Below, in pieces: positions 35,851-45,139 of a stretch of 64,000 nt of DNA. The stretch lies in contig NZ_VLLA01000001.1 in NCBI RefSeq assembly GCF_007830635.1, positions 591,868 through 655,867 of the forward strand. The letters are read 5' to 3'. This DNA is from Bradyrhizobium huanghuaihaiense. GTDB lineage: Bacteria; Pseudomonadota; Alphaproteobacteria; Rhizobiales; Xanthobacteraceae. The notes beneath the pieces were generated by a model that worked only from the letters and a program-made list of their open reading frames with translations, was not told the origin of the DNA and made no database searches. The translations under genes were made by a program, and so were the position numbers. How positions within the stretch are numbered: position 1 is the first letter of the stretch; each line of letters opens with the position of its first letter.

Positions 35851-37806
35851 TCACGCCGCCTGCTTCGCCGCCTTGCGCTGCCTCAGGAATCGCCCGAGCA
35901 GCCTGCGCCGGCCCTTGCGCGGAATCAGGTCGACGTCGCTGACGAGCTTGGCGCCGCCCTTGCGGCGCTCCAGCACGATCTTGCGGCTGTGAAAAGCTTC
36001 CAGCTCGACGCGATGCGCGACGCTGACGATGGTTGCCCTCGGCAGCTCGTCGGTGACCATCTTCATCATCTTGTCCTGACTCTTTTCGTCGAGCGCCGAG
36101 GTCGCTTCATCGAGCACGACAATGTCGGGCATGTGCAGCAGCAGCCGCGCGAAGGCGAGGCGCTGCTTCTCGCCGCCCGACAGCGTCTGGTCCCACGGGC
36201 CCTCCTCCTCGATCTTCTCCTTGAGATGGTCGAGGCCGACCTTGTGCAGGGCCTCCCCGATCTCCCCGATGGTCCAATCCTCTTCGGCCCCGGGATAGGC
36301 GACGGCGCGGCGCAGCGATCCCGAGGGCACGTAGGGCCGCTGCGGCAGCATGAACAGCCGACGGTCGGGATGGAAGTTGACGCTGCCGCCGCCCCACGGC
36401 CATAGCCCCGCGATGGCGCGCACCAGCGTGCTCTTGCCGGTGCCGGATTCGCCGGCGACCAGCAGCCGCTCGCCGGGCTCGATCACCACCTCGGTCTCAC
36501 CGACCACCGCGGTGCCGTCGTCGAGTGTGACGGAGAGATCATGCAGCTCCAGCATCGCCTCGTTGCGCGTCTCGCCGCGCTGGATGCGGCCGAGGCCGTC
36601 GCCCTGCTCGGCGCGTTCGAGGCCGTCGAGCGACATCATCAGCGAGGCGATGCGGCGCGCGCAGGCGTTCCAGTCGGCGAGCCGCGGATAATTGTCGACC
36701 AGCCAGCCGAACGCACTCTGCACGATGGTGAAGGCGGAGGCCGCCTGCATCACCTGCCCCAGCGTCATGCTGCCGTCGAGGAATTTTGGCGCGCAGAGCA
36801 GCAGCGGCACGACCGGTGCGACGAGGCCCGATCCCTGCGACACCAGCGTGGTGCGCATGTGCTGACCGGCGAGCCGCGCCCATTGCCGCAAGACGCTGGT
36901 GAAATTGCGGTCGAGGCCGTCGCGCTCCTCCTCTTCGCCGCCGAGCAGTGCGATGCTTTCGCCGTTCTCGCGCACGCGTGTCAGCGTGTAGCGGAAATCG
37001 GCCTCGGCCTGGTTCTTGTCCTCCGAGACCTGCACGAAGCGCCGTCCGATCACCACGATCGAGCCGGATGCGATCGCGGCGTAGAGGATGGCGGCGATCA
37101 CGAGGAAGCCGGGAATGGTCACCGATGAGCCGCCGAGCGTGACGGTGAGCGCGCCGCCGATGGTCCAGAGCACGACGATGAAGGTCGCGGCCGACAGCAG
37201 CGCCGAGGTGACGCCGGCGAGGAAATCGACCGGCGCATCGGTCGCGATGCGTAAGTCTTCCGCGATCCGGTATTCCGGATTCTGGTGGTCGCCACCGACG
37301 AGGTTGAGCTGGTAGTAGCGCCCGTTCGTGAGCCAGCGCGTCAGCACGCTGCTGGTGAGCCAGGCCCGCCAGCGCCGCTGGATGCCCATGCGTGCGAACA
37401 CCTGCGCCACGCCGAGCACGATGCTGCCGATCGCGAGCGGGAAGAACAGTGCGGTGAGATGGAAGACGCTCGTCGCGTCGCGCTTCTCGATCGCGTCGAA
37501 GATCGCGCGATTCCAGACATTGATGCCGTATTGAAACCCGACAGTGAGGATGATCAGCGCGCCGAGGCCGATCGAGAACGGCCAGGCGAGGCGGTCGCCG
37601 TTGCGGCCCCAGAAGCCGCGCGCGCTGATCCAGAAGCGGGTCAGCAGATAATCCTTGCGGGCCTGCTCGGCCTCTTCGGGAGAGAGTTCGGGATCGGGCT
37701 CGAGCACCTCGGGCGGCGGCGGAGCCACCTCGTCGCCGTTCTCGCCTTTGATCTCGACAATGGGTGGCGTCTTGCCCTGGTCGCGCTTCCCGGCTGGCTT
37801 TTGCAT
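35851..37806 (-). CDS. ABC transporter, fused permease/ATPase of the SbmA/BacA-YddA type, 651 aa
   Basis: The N-terminal cytoplasmic tail is acidic and proline-rich (1-55). The membrane domain (about 70-380) has five or six helices and the EAA-like stretch A-D-F-R-Y-T-L-x-R-V-R-E-N-G-E-S-I-A-L-L (269-288) typical of SbmA/BacA and peroxisomal ALD-type exporters. The ATPase domain has Walker A G-E-S-G-T-G-K-S-T (452-460), signature L-S-G-G-E (542-546) and Walker B I-V-V-L-D-E (562-567). It works as a homodimer. In Bradyrhizobium the family includes BclA, a peptide importer needed for bacteroid survival of plant NCR peptides; identity with BclA is a guess. Confidence 0.87.
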   Translation of the reverse strand: MQKPAGKRDQGKTPPIVEIKGENGDEVAPPPPEVLEPDPELSPEEAEQARKDYLLTRFWISARGFWGRNGDRLAWPFSIGLGALIILTVGFQYGINVWNRAIFDAIEKRDATSVFHLTALFFPLAIGSIVLGVAQVFARMGIQRRWRAWLTSSVLTRWLTNGRYYQLNLVGGDHQNPEYRIAEDLRIATDAPVDFLAGVTSALLSAATFIVVLWTIGGALTVTLGGSSVTIPGFLVIAAILYAAIASGSIVVIGRRFVQVSEDKNQAEADFRYTLTRVRENGESIALLGGEEEERDGLDRNFTSVLRQWARLAGQHMRTTLVSQGSGLVAPVVPLLLCAPKFLDGSMTLGQVMQAASAFTIVQSAFGWLVDNYPRLADWNACARRIASLMMSLDGLERAEQGDGLGRIQRGETRNEAMLELHDLSVTLDDGTAVVGETEVVIEPGERLLVAGESGTGKSTLVRAIAGLWPWGGGSVNFHPDRRLFMLPQRPYVPSGSLRRAVAYPGAEEDWTIGEIGEALHKVGLDHLKEKIEEEGPWDQTLSGGEKQRLAFARLLLHMPDIVVLDEATSALDEKSQDKMMKMVTDELPRATIVSVAHRVELEAFHSRKIVLERRKGGAKLVSDVDLIPRKGRRRLLGRFLRQRKAAKQAA

Positions 37807-37857
37807 GGCCGGATAACGCGAGACAAATCAGCCGGTTCCGGTCGGTTCCCGAATACC

Positions 37858-40116
37858 CTATTCGGCGGCGCCGTCGCGCACCCGCCGCAGCCGCGCAGCC
37901 CGGTGCAGCACGCGCGACAACTCCTCGATCGAATAGGGCTTTTGCACGAGGTCGAAGCCGAGGCTGCCTTCCTGCGACAGCGCCTGGCTGTAGCCGGTGG
38001 TCAGCACGACCGGCACCTTGATGCCGCGATCGCGGATCGCCCGCGCCAGATCGAGCCCGGTCATGCCGGGCATCACGATGTCGGAGAACACGACATCGAA
38101 ACGGTCCGCGTCCACGACGAGCTCGGCCAGCGCATCGGCGGCATTGTCGATCAGCGTGATGCTGTAGCCGAGCGCGGTGAGGCCATCGGCGGCGAAATTG
38201 GCGAGCTCGATATTGTCCTCGACCAGCAGCACCGACATGCCGCTGCCGGCCACCGCAGGCGCGGTGTTCGGCGCCTGCTGCTGCGGCAAGAGGTCCGCGG
38301 GCACGCGTGGGAGATAGAGCGAGAAGGTGCTGCCCTGGCCGACTTCGCTCGTCACCGTCACCTCGCCGCCGGATTGCCGGGCGAAACCGAACACTTGGGA
38401 CAGGCCGAGACCCGTGCCGTGGCCGACCTGCTTGGTGGTGAAGAACGGCTCGAAGATCCGTCCGAGCCGCGCGGGTGGAATGCCGACGCCGGTGTCGCTG
38501 ACGATCACGCCGACGAAGCCGAGGTGTCCCGGGATATGACTGTGCGAGACCTGCGCCAGCGTGTCGGGAATGGTCGCCGCCCTCTCGACGGTGAAGCTGA
38601 TCCTGCCCTTGCCCTGCATGGCATCGCGCGCATTGGTCGCCATGTTGATCAGCGCGGTCTCGAACTGGCTGGCGTCGGCATTGACGAGACACGGCTCCGC
38701 CGGCAGCCGCATCGCGATCTCGATGGCCGGCCCGAGCAGCGTGGCGAGCATGTCGTGCAGCGACTGCAGCCGCTCGCCGACGTCGAACACTTCCGGCTTC
38801 AGGGTCTGGCGCCGCGCGAAGGCCAGCAGCTGCGAGGTCAGCTTGGCCGCGCGCGCCACCGCGTCCGCGATCGCCGTGATGTAGCGCTGCCGTCGCTCTT
38901 CGCTCAGCTGCGGGCGGTTCAACAGATCGACCGAGGCGCGGATCACGGTCAGCAGGTTGTTGAAGTCGTGGGCGACGCCGCCGGTGAGCTGGCCGAGCGC
39001 TTCCAGGCGCTGGCTGTGCTTGAGCGCTTCCTCGGCCTCGCGCCGCCTTGCGGCTTCCATCTGCAGATGCTGGGTGCGCCGGAAGGCGAATGCCAGCAGC
39101 AGGAACAGCAGCGCGGTGGCGGGAACGCCGAACACCAGATGCTGCCCGATGGTGGCGTACCAGCGCGCGCGGATCGCCGACGTCTCGAAGCCGGCGCTGA
39201 CATAGATCGGATATTCGGCGACGCGCCTGTAGCCGATGCGGCGCTCGATCCCGTCCGAGGGCCAGGCGATGGTCATGAGCCCCTGCGCGGGGTGCGCGGC
39301 GATCTCGCGGCCGACCGGTCCGCCCGGATCGAGCCGGAGGTCGCGGTCGAGCCGCGGGAAATGCGCCAGCACCACGCCGTCGGTGCGACCCATCGCGAAG
39401 AAGCTGCCGCGGTCCGAGCCGATCCTGGCATAGAAGCTCTCGAAATATTCCGGCAGCACGGAGGCCTGGATCACACCGATGAAGCTGCCGTCATCGGCGT
39501 CGCGGCGGCGGCTCATGCTGAAAAAGCGCGCGCCCTGATACGGCGGCCGCGGCGTCAGCGGCATGCCGATGAAGGTGCCGATGGTCTGGTCGACATGGAC
39601 GTAAAAATAGTCGCGGTCCGAAAAGCCCAACTGGGGCGGCGGCGAAACGAGGCTGTTGACCAGCGCCTTTCCGTCCGCGTCGAAGATCCAGGCCGATTTC
39701 AGCTGCGGCAGCGAATCGGTCAGCCGCCTCAGCCGGCGGTGCAGCACCCCTTCGCGCGCGCGGATGACATCGTCGGGAAGGCCGCGCACCACCTCGTTGA
39801 GCTCGGACAGGCTGCGGTCGATGGTCTCGAACACCTTGAGCGCATGCTCATGCGCCACATCGAGCGTGCGCTCGATCTCGCGGTCGGCGATGTCCCTGGT
39901 CGAAGTGTAGGAGATCGTGGAGGCGATCGCGAACAGCGCAATCGGCAGCGCCAGGGATGCAACCATCATCCACTGCAAAAGCCTCAGCGAATTGCGTTGC
40001 GCTCCCTGCACGGTCGCTCCGGTCCCTGGACCGAAGAGCTTACTTGAATTTCCCGCCGGGAAGGAAGCGGCTTGTCGCCATAATCTTGGGTTGTATTCTG
40101 TCGAATCGCCCGCCAC
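37858..40116 (-). CDS. hybrid sensor histidine kinase with periplasmic sensor and C-terminal receiver, 752 aa
   Basis: Helix 1 (about 50-70), a periplasmic sensor of about 255 residues (dCache-like, with F-S-D-R-D-Y-F-Y), helix 2 (325-345), then HisKA with G-G-V-A-H383-D-F-N-N-L-L. HATPase_c follows (N495 in N-M-A-T-N-A-R-D-A, G1 box D-T-G-V-G-I-P, G2 box G-T-G-L-G-L), and a receiver with Asp679 in V-F-S-D-I-V-M-P-G. Sensor families of this shape bind amino acids or dicarboxylates. The start is uncertain: the furthest in-frame start is GTG with no clear Shine-Dalgarno. Output partner is not adjacent; sdhB lies 85 bp upstream on the same strand. Confidence 0.9.
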   Translation of the reverse strand: MAGDSTEYNPRLWRQAASFPAGNSSKLFGPGTGATVQGAQRNSLRLLQWMMVASLALPIALFAIASTISYTSTRDIADREIERTLDVAHEHALKVFETIDRSLSELNEVVRGLPDDVIRAREGVLHRRLRRLTDSLPQLKSAWIFDADGKALVNSLVSPPPQLGFSDRDYFYVHVDQTIGTFIGMPLTPRPPYQGARFFSMSRRRDADDGSFIGVIQASVLPEYFESFYARIGSDRGSFFAMGRTDGVVLAHFPRLDRDLRLDPGGPVGREIAAHPAQGLMTIAWPSDGIERRIGYRRVAEYPIYVSAGFETSAIRARWYATIGQHLVFGVPATALLFLLLAFAFRRTQHLQMEAARRREAEEALKHSQRLEALGQLTGGVAHDFNNLLTVIRASVDLLNRPQLSEERRQRYITAIADAVARAAKLTSQLLAFARRQTLKPEVFDVGERLQSLHDMLATLLGPAIEIAMRLPAEPCLVNADASQFETALINMATNARDAMQGKGRISFTVERAATIPDTLAQVSHSHIPGHLGFVGVIVSDTGVGIPPARLGRIFEPFFTTKQVGHGTGLGLSQVFGFARQSGGEVTVTSEVGQGSTFSLYLPRVPADLLPQQQAPNTAPAVAGSGMSVLLVEDNIELANFAADGLTALGYSITLIDNAADALAELVVDADRFDVVFSDIVMPGMTGLDLARAIRDRGIKVPVVLTTGYSQALSQEGSLGFDLVQKPYSIEELSRVLHRAARLRRVRDGAAE

Positions 40117-40162
40117 GCGCGTTGTGGCAAATTCTACTCAAACTGGCGCCGATCGTAGAATG

Positions 40163-40183
40163 CCCCGGCCGCAATGGCCGGGG
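40163..40183 (-). terminator. possible hairpin after sdhB
   Basis: ccccggcc (40163-40170), loop gcaat, ggccgggg (40176-40183) forms a very stable 8-bp stem 18 bp downstream of the sdhB stop codon on the minus strand. The T run beyond it is poor (CATTCTACG), so it may only stabilise or slow the transcript. Confidence 0.35.
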
Positions 40184-40201
40184 GCCATGGCATGAACGAT
40201 G

Positions 40202-40984
40202 CTAGATCTGCCGCTCGACCATCTTGAGCTTGAGCTCGGCGATGGCTTCCGCCGGGTTGAGGCCCTTCGGGCACGCCTTGGCGCAATTCATGATGGTGTG
40301 GCAGCGGTAGAGCCGGAACGGATCCTCGAGATTATCGAGGCGCTCGCCGGTGGCCTCGTCGCGGGAATCGGAGACCCAGCGGTTGGCCTGCAGCAGCGCG
40401 GCGGGACCGAGATAGCGGTCGCTGTTCCACCAATAGCTCGGGCACGAGGTCGAGCAGCAGGCGCACAGGATGCACTCGTAGAGGCCGTCGAGCTTCTCGC
40501 GATCCTCGTGGCTCTGGCGCCATTCCTTCTGCGGCGTCGGCGAGGTCGTCTTCAGCCACGGCTCGACCGAGGCGTACTGCGCGTAGAAGTTCGTCAGGTC
40601 GGGGACGAGGTCCTTGACGACCGGCTGGTGCGGCAGCGGGTTGATCTTGACCGCGCCGTCCTTGACGTCGTGCATCGAGCGGGTGCAGGCCAGCGTGTTC
40701 TGGCCGTCGATGTTCATGGCGCAGGAGCCGCAGACGCCTTCGCGGCAGGAGCGGCGGAAGGTCAGCGACGGGTCGATGTGGTTCTTGATCCAGATCAGGC
40801 CGTCCAGCACCATCGGGCCGCAATCATGGGTGTCGACGTAATAGGTGTCGACGCTCGGATTCTTGCCGTCGTCAGGATTCCAGCGATAGACCTTGAACTC
40901 GCGGAGCTCGGTCGCGCCCGCAGGCTTCGGCCAGGTCTTGCCGCCGGTGATCTTGGAGTTCTTCGGAAGTGCGAATTCAACCAT
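40202..40984 (-). CDS. sdhB: succinate dehydrogenase iron-sulfur subunit
   Basis: 260-residue electron-transfer subunit of complex II. The [2Fe-2S] ligands are Cys80, Cys85, Cys88 and Cys100 (C-R-E-G-V-C-G-S-C). The [4Fe-4S] and [3Fe-4S] centres use [12 protein letters not shown] (171-182) and [12 protein letters not shown] (228-239). It passes electrons from the SdhA flavin to ubiquinone at SdhC/D. It is the last gene of sdhCDAB, 24 bp after sdhA. Confidence 0.98.
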   Translation of the reverse strand: MVEFALPKNSKITGGKTWPKPAGATELREFKVYRWNPDDGKNPSVDTYYVDTHDCGPMVLDGLIWIKNHIDPSLTFRRSCREGVCGSCAMNIDGQNTLACTRSMHDVKDGAVKINPLPHQPVVKDLVPDLTNFYAQYASVEPWLKTTSPTPQKEWRQSHEDREKLDGLYECILCACCSTSCPSYWWNSDRYLGPAALLQANRWVSDSRDEATGERLDNLEDPFRLYRCHTIMNCAKACPKGLNPAEAIAELKLKMVERQI

Positions 40985-41008
40985 TTCGATAGGGCCTTCG
41001 CTGTTCGA

Positions 41009-42844
41009 TCAGTACACGCGCGCCTTCGGCGGGATGTACTGCACGTCGTTGGTCATGGTGTAGTTGTGAACCGGGCGATACTCGATCTTGACCTTGCCGG
41101 CATCGTCCAGCCAGGCCAGCGTGTGCTTCATCCAGTTCTTGTCGTCGCGCTCGGAGAAGTCCTCGCGGGCATGTGCGCCGCGGCTCTCGGTGCGGTTGGC
41201 GGCCGAGTTCATCGTCACCACCGCCTGCGAGATCAGATTGTCGAACTCCAGCGTCTCGACGAGGTCCGAATTCCACACCAGCGAGCGGTCGGACACGGCG
41301 ATGTCGGTGATGCCGCTGTGGACCTTCTCAATCAGGTTCTGGCCTTCGCTCAGGACTTCGCCGGTGCGGAACACGGCGCAGTTGTTCTGCATCACGTGCT
41401 GCATGCCTTCGCGCAGCTTCGCGGTCGGCGTGCCGCCGGAGGCGTAGCGATAATGGTCGAGGCGGCCGAGCGCGAGCTCGGCCGAGTTCGCCGGCAGCTC
41501 CGGCTGCTTGGCGTTGGGCGTGAGCTTCTCGGCGAGGCGGAGCGCGGCGGCGCGGCCGAACACGACGAGGTCGATCAGCGAGTTGGAGCCGAGGCGGTTG
41601 GCTCCGTGCACGGAGACGCAGGCGGCTTCGCCGATCGCCATCAGACCCGGAATGATGGCGTTGTCGTCGCCGTCCTTCTTGGTCAGCACTTCGCCGTGAT
41701 AATTCGTCGGGATGCCGCCCATGTTGTAGTGCACGGTCGGCACGATCGGGATCGGCTCGCGCGTCACGTCGACATTGGCGAAGATCTTGGCGGATTCGGA
41801 GATGCCCGGCAGGCGCTCGGCGAGCACCGCGGGATCGAGATGGTCGAGATGAAGGAAGATGTGGTCCTTCTTCTTGCCGACGCCGCGTCCCTCGCGGATC
41901 TCGATGGTCATCGCGCGCGAGACGACGTCGCGCGAGGCCAGATCCTTCGCTGAAGGCGCGTAGCGCTCCATGAAGCGCTCGCCCTCGGAGTTGACGAGAT
42001 AGCCGCCTTCGCCGCGGGCGCCCTCGGTGACGAGACAGCCCGAGCCGTAGATGCCGGTCGGGTGGAACTGCACGAACTCCATGTCCTGCATCGGCAGGCC
42101 GGCGCGCAGCACCATGCCGCCGCCGTCGCCGGTGCAGGTGTGCGCCGAGGTGCAGGAGGCGTAGGCGCGGCCGTAGCCGCCGGTGGCGAGAATCACGGTC
42201 TGGGCGCGGAAGCGGTGCAGCGTGCCGTCGTCGAGCTTGAGCGCGATGACGCCGCGGCAGGTGCCCTGGTCGTCCATGATCAGGTCGATGGCGAAGAACT
42301 CGATGAAGAACTCGGCCGCGTGGCGCAGCGACTGGCCGTACATCGTGTGCAGCATGGCGTGGCCGGTGCGGTCGGCGGCGGCGCAGGTGCGCTGCGCCTG
42401 GCTCTTGCCGAACTCGGTGGTCATGCCGCCGAACGGACGCTGGTAGATCTTGCCGTCCTCGGTGCGCGAGAACGGCACGCCCCAATGCTCGAGCTCGTAG
42501 ACCGCGTCGGGCGCGTTGCGCACCATGTATTCGATCGCGTCCTGGTCGCCGAGCCAGTCCGACCCCTTCACGGTGTCGTACATGTGCCAGCGCCAGTCGT
42601 CCTTGTGCATGTTGCCGAGCGAAGCCGAGATGCCGCCCTGCGCCGCGACCGTGTGCGAGCGGGTCGGAAACACTTTTGTGATGCAGGCGGTGCGGAGGCC
42701 GGCCTCGCCGCAGCCGACCACGGCGCGCAGGCCTGCGCCGCCGGCACCGACCACGACGACGTCATAGGTGTGGTCTTCGATCGGATAGGCTTTGCCGTTG
42801 GTGGCGGGAGCGCTGTTGCCCGTGCCATTGGTCGCATTGGCCAT
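41009..42844 (-). CDS. sdhA: succinate dehydrogenase flavoprotein subunit
   Basis: 611-residue catalytic subunit that oxidises succinate to fumarate. FAD binding begins [10 protein letters not shown] (31-40). The covalent flavin His is H64 in [10 protein letters not shown]. The active-site [11 protein letters not shown] segment and the C-terminal [13 protein letters not shown] are conserved. The first 20 residues are an unconserved Asn/Thr/Gly-rich tail. Three bases separate it from sdhD, so translation is coupled. Confidence 0.98.
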   Translation of the reverse strand: MANATNGTGNSAPATNGKAYPIEDHTYDVVVVGAGGAGLRAVVGCGEAGLRTACITKVFPTRSHTVAAQGGISASLGNMHKDDWRWHMYDTVKGSDWLGDQDAIEYMVRNAPDAVYELEHWGVPFSRTEDGKIYQRPFGGMTTEFGKSQAQRTCAAADRTGHAMLHTMYGQSLRHAAEFFIEFFAIDLIMDDQGTCRGVIALKLDDGTLHRFRAQTVILATGGYGRAYASCTSAHTCTGDGGGMVLRAGLPMQDMEFVQFHPTGIYGSGCLVTEGARGEGGYLVNSEGERFMERYAPSAKDLASRDVVSRAMTIEIREGRGVGKKKDHIFLHLDHLDPAVLAERLPGISESAKIFANVDVTREPIPIVPTVHYNMGGIPTNYHGEVLTKKDGDDNAIIPGLMAIGEAACVSVHGANRLGSNSLIDLVVFGRAAALRLAEKLTPNAKQPELPANSAELALGRLDHYRYASGGTPTAKLREGMQHVMQNNCAVFRTGEVLSEGQNLIEKVHSGITDIAVSDRSLVWNSDLVETLEFDNLISQAVVTMNSAANRTESRGAHAREDFSERDDKNWMKHTLAWLDDAGKVKIEYRPVHNYTMTNDVQYIPPKARVY

Positions 42845-42847
42845 GGG

Positions 42848-43252
42848 TTACACTCCGGATGACAGTTGGAGAATCGCGTAGATCGAGGCGAGTGCGACCG
42901 CGATCGAGAAGAAATTGTTGAGCATGATCGCGGTGAGCTTCAGCTTCTCGTTGTGAACGTAGTCCTCGATCACGACCTGCATGCCGATCTTCATGTGCCA
43001 GGCGCTGGCGACGATGAAGAGCATCATGATGACGGCGATCGGCAACGAGCCGAGGATCTGCTTGGCGCCGGCCTGGTTGCGGCCGAGCGTCATCATGATG
43101 ATCACCAGCACCGGGATCATCAGCAGCGTCATCGCCACCGCCGTGAGGCGCTGGCGCCAGAAGTCGGACGTGCCGGAATGCGCGGCGCCGAGATTGCGGA
43201 CGCGGCCGAGCGGGGTGCGCATGCTGCGCTTGGGCGAATCAGCTGTGCTCAT
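42848..43252 (-). CDS. sdhD: succinate dehydrogenase membrane anchor subunit SdhD
   Basis: 134 residues with three transmembrane helices (about 32-55, 65-87, 105-128). The motif H-M-K-I-G-M-Q-V-V-I-E-D-Y (66-78) is the hallmark of bacterial and mitochondrial SdhD and contains the ubiquinone-site Asp-Tyr pair. It overlaps sdhC by four bases. With SdhC it binds haem b and ubiquinone and holds SdhA/B at the membrane. Confidence 0.95.
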   Translation of the reverse strand: MSTADSPKRSMRTPLGRVRNLGAAHSGTSDFWRQRLTAVAMTLLMIPVLVIIMMTLGRNQAGAKQILGSLPIAVIMMLFIVASAWHMKIGMQVVIEDYVHNEKLKLTAIMLNNFFSIAVALASIYAILQLSSGV

Positions 43253-43647
43253 CGTCCGCCTCCGATCGCGTAGGCGATGATCCAGATCAGCACCGTCAGG
43301 ACGATGCCGCCGATCGCTGCGCCCCAGGTCAGCGCTTCGCGCTCATTGGCCTTGAAGCCGTAGCCGAGGTCCCAGACGAAGTGCCGGATGCCGCTCAGCA
43401 TATGGTGCATCAGCGCCCAGGTGTAGCCGAACACGATCAGGCGGCCGATGATGCTGCCGGTGAAGGCCTGGACATGGGCATAGGCGGCGGGGCCGGAGGC
43501 CGCCGCGATCAGCCACCAGGCCAGCAGCAGGGTTCCGGCGTAGAGGGCGATACCGGTGGCGCGATGGACGATGGACAGCGCCATCGTCAGCGTCCAGCGG
43601 TAGACTTGCATGTGTGGTGAAAGCGGTCGTTCGATCCGTGCGGTCAT
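43249..43647 (-). CDS. sdhC: succinate dehydrogenase cytochrome b556 subunit
   Basis: 132 residues. R-P-L-S-P-H-M-Q-V-Y-R (7-17) is the usual N-terminal quinone-site signature, S-I-V-H-R-A-T-G-I (25-33) is the second, and H-H-M-L-S-G-I-R-H-F-V-W-D supplies the haem-ligand His. Three helices. The ATG ending at 43647 keeps the conserved start; upstream in-frame sequence is not conserved. It opens the operon sdhCDAB, all on the minus strand. Confidence 0.95.
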   Translation of the reverse strand: MTARIERPLSPHMQVYRWTLTMALSIVHRATGIALYAGTLLLAWWLIAAASGPAAYAHVQAFTGSIIGRLIVFGYTWALMHHMLSGIRHFVWDLGYGFKANEREALTWGAAIGGIVLTVLIWIIAYAIGGGR

Positions 43648-44156
43648 GGGCTTTTGATGTTGTGTGGCGGCCCTTGAGGGCGCGCGCGGGGATCGCGAGA
43701 GGTCGGCTCTATTTACGGAGTCGATTTCGCCTGCGCAATCACCAAATCGCCATAAATCGAACGCCGGTTCAGCTCTACAGCCTTGATGAAACAAGGCCAA
43801 TCAGGGGCTTGGTATACCAGACCCTCGGTCCGCCAATGAAGAACAGAACTTAAATTCACTGTTTCAGAAGGGGCCGGGCGCGTTGAAATTACTATTGGAA
43901 CACCTCTAAACGGACCATGCCGTCCAAACCGGGCAGAGATCGGCCAAAGGCGTCGCCAGCCTTAATTCTCCCCGCGGCAAACCTCCTCCTCACGAGCCAA
44001 TTTCATCCGCTCCGGATATGCGCACCCTGCATTCCACCCCAGCCGCGGGGCGCTGCGTGTCGACCGCGCGAATCAGATCGCTTACAGCTTGGCACGCAGC
44101 CAACTCCGGACGCACGTTTCGGAGGCGCTGCGACCAGTTCGCCGGGGCAGGTCAGG
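43648..44156. other. 509-bp spacer between divergent sdhC and the TauE/SafE gene
   Basis: This gap should hold the sdh promoter (minus strand) and the promoter of the TauE/SafE gene (plus strand). The stretch 43730-43920 is clearly richer in A and T than its surroundings, as expected for a promoter zone. Frames in the rest are shadows or N-terminal extensions without domain similarity. I could not pick convincing -35/-10 boxes or an operator. Confidence 0.6.
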
Positions 44157-45017
44157 GTGATTGCAGGTCTTGATACCAGGGAGATCGTCGAGCTCGCACT
44201 GCTGCTGATCGCAACCGGCGCGCTGTCGGGATTCCTGGCCGGCGTGTTCGGCATCGGCGGCGGCGCTATCCTCGTGCCGGTGTTCTACGAATGCTTCCGC
44301 ATCGCCGGCGTGCCGCTGGAGGTACGGATGCCGCTTTGCGTCGGCACCTCGCTCGCCGTGATCATCCCGACCTCGATCCGATCGTTCCAGGCGCATTACA
44401 AGCGCGGCGCCGTCGATATGTCGATCCTGCGCGCCTGGTGGCTGCCGATCGTGATCGGCGTCGTCTCGGGGAGCGTCGTCGCGCGCTACGCGCCGGAGCG
44501 GCTGTTCAAGATCGTGTTCGTCTGCGTCGCGTGGTCGGCCGCGGCGCGCCTCATCTTCGCGCGCGAGGGCTGGAAGTTCGGCGACGATCTGCCGAGGGGC
44601 CCGCTGATGCGCGTCTACGGCTTCTGCGTCGGCATTTTGTCGACCTTGATGGGCATCGGCGGCGGCCTGTTCTCGAATCTGCTGATGACCTTCTACAGCC
44701 GCCCGATCCACCAGGCGGTCGCGACCTCGTCGGCGCTTGCGGTGCTGATCTCGATCCCCGGCGCGCTCGGCTACATCTATGCCGGCTGGCCGGCGGCGGC
44801 GACCTATCCCGGCATTGCAGCGCTGCAGATCCCCTTCGCGCTCGGCTACGTCTCGCTGATCGGCGCCGTGCTGGTGATGCCGATGAGCCTCGTCACCGCG
44901 CCACTCGGTGTGAAAGCCGCGCATGCGATGTCGAAGCGGACGCTGGAGGCCGCGTTCGGGTGTTATCTGTTCATCGTCGGCAGCAGGTTCGTGATGAGCC
45001 TGGTGGGCGGGCAGTAA
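44157..45017 (+). CDS. sulfite exporter TauE/SafE family permease, 286 aa
   Basis: Eight or so hydrophobic helices with the duplicated TauE motif: G-A-L-S-G-F-L-A-G-V-F-G-I-G-G-G in the first half and G-I-L-S-T-L-M-G-I-G-G-G in the second. These proteins export sulfite, sulfonates or related anions. GTG at 44157, with GGGGCAGG in front, gives a start right before the first helix; the open frame continues 80 residues upstream without similarity. No sulfur-metabolism gene is nearby except the molybdopterin enzyme 4 kb away. Confidence 0.87.
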   Translation: MIAGLDTREIVELALLLIATGALSGFLAGVFGIGGGAILVPVFYECFRIAGVPLEVRMPLCVGTSLAVIIPTSIRSFQAHYKRGAVDMSILRAWWLPIVIGVVSGSVVARYAPERLFKIVFVCVAWSAAARLIFAREGWKFGDDLPRGPLMRVYGFCVGILSTLMGIGGGLFSNLLMTFYSRPIHQAVATSSALAVLISIPGALGYIYAGWPAAATYPGIAALQIPFALGYVSLIGAVLVMPMSLVTAPLGVKAAHAMSKRTLEAAFGCYLFIVGSRFVMSLVGGQ

Positions 45018-45030
45018 GGGCCGCACACTC

Positions 45031-45119
45031 CGTCATTGCGAGCGAAGCAAACCAATCCAGAATCTTTCCGCGGCGCCAGTCTGGATTGCTTCGTCGCAAG
45101 AGCTCCTCGCAATGACGAG
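45031..45119. repeat. palindromic repeat, cgtcattgcgag family, copy 3
   Basis: cgtcattgcgagcgaagcaa-accaatccagaatctttccgcggcgccagtctggattgcttcgtcgcaa-gagctcctcgcaatgacgag. Outer and inner arms match those of 25198 and 28321, but without the nested insert. It lies between convergent tauE and matB genes. Confidence 0.9.
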
Positions 45120-45139
45120 GCGAGAGAGCGGGGCCCTTC

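Noticed and set aside
37285..40047. A 920-residue open frame on the plus strand opposite the hybrid histidine kinase and the start of the ABC gene
   Set aside because: It is antisense to clear kinase and transporter domains; its composition (Arg, Ala, His, Asp rich) is that of a GC-rich shadow frame.
40199..41953. A 584-residue plus-strand frame opposite sdhB and sdhA
   Set aside because: The sdh genes carry all cofactor ligands; the frame is antisense with typical shadow composition.
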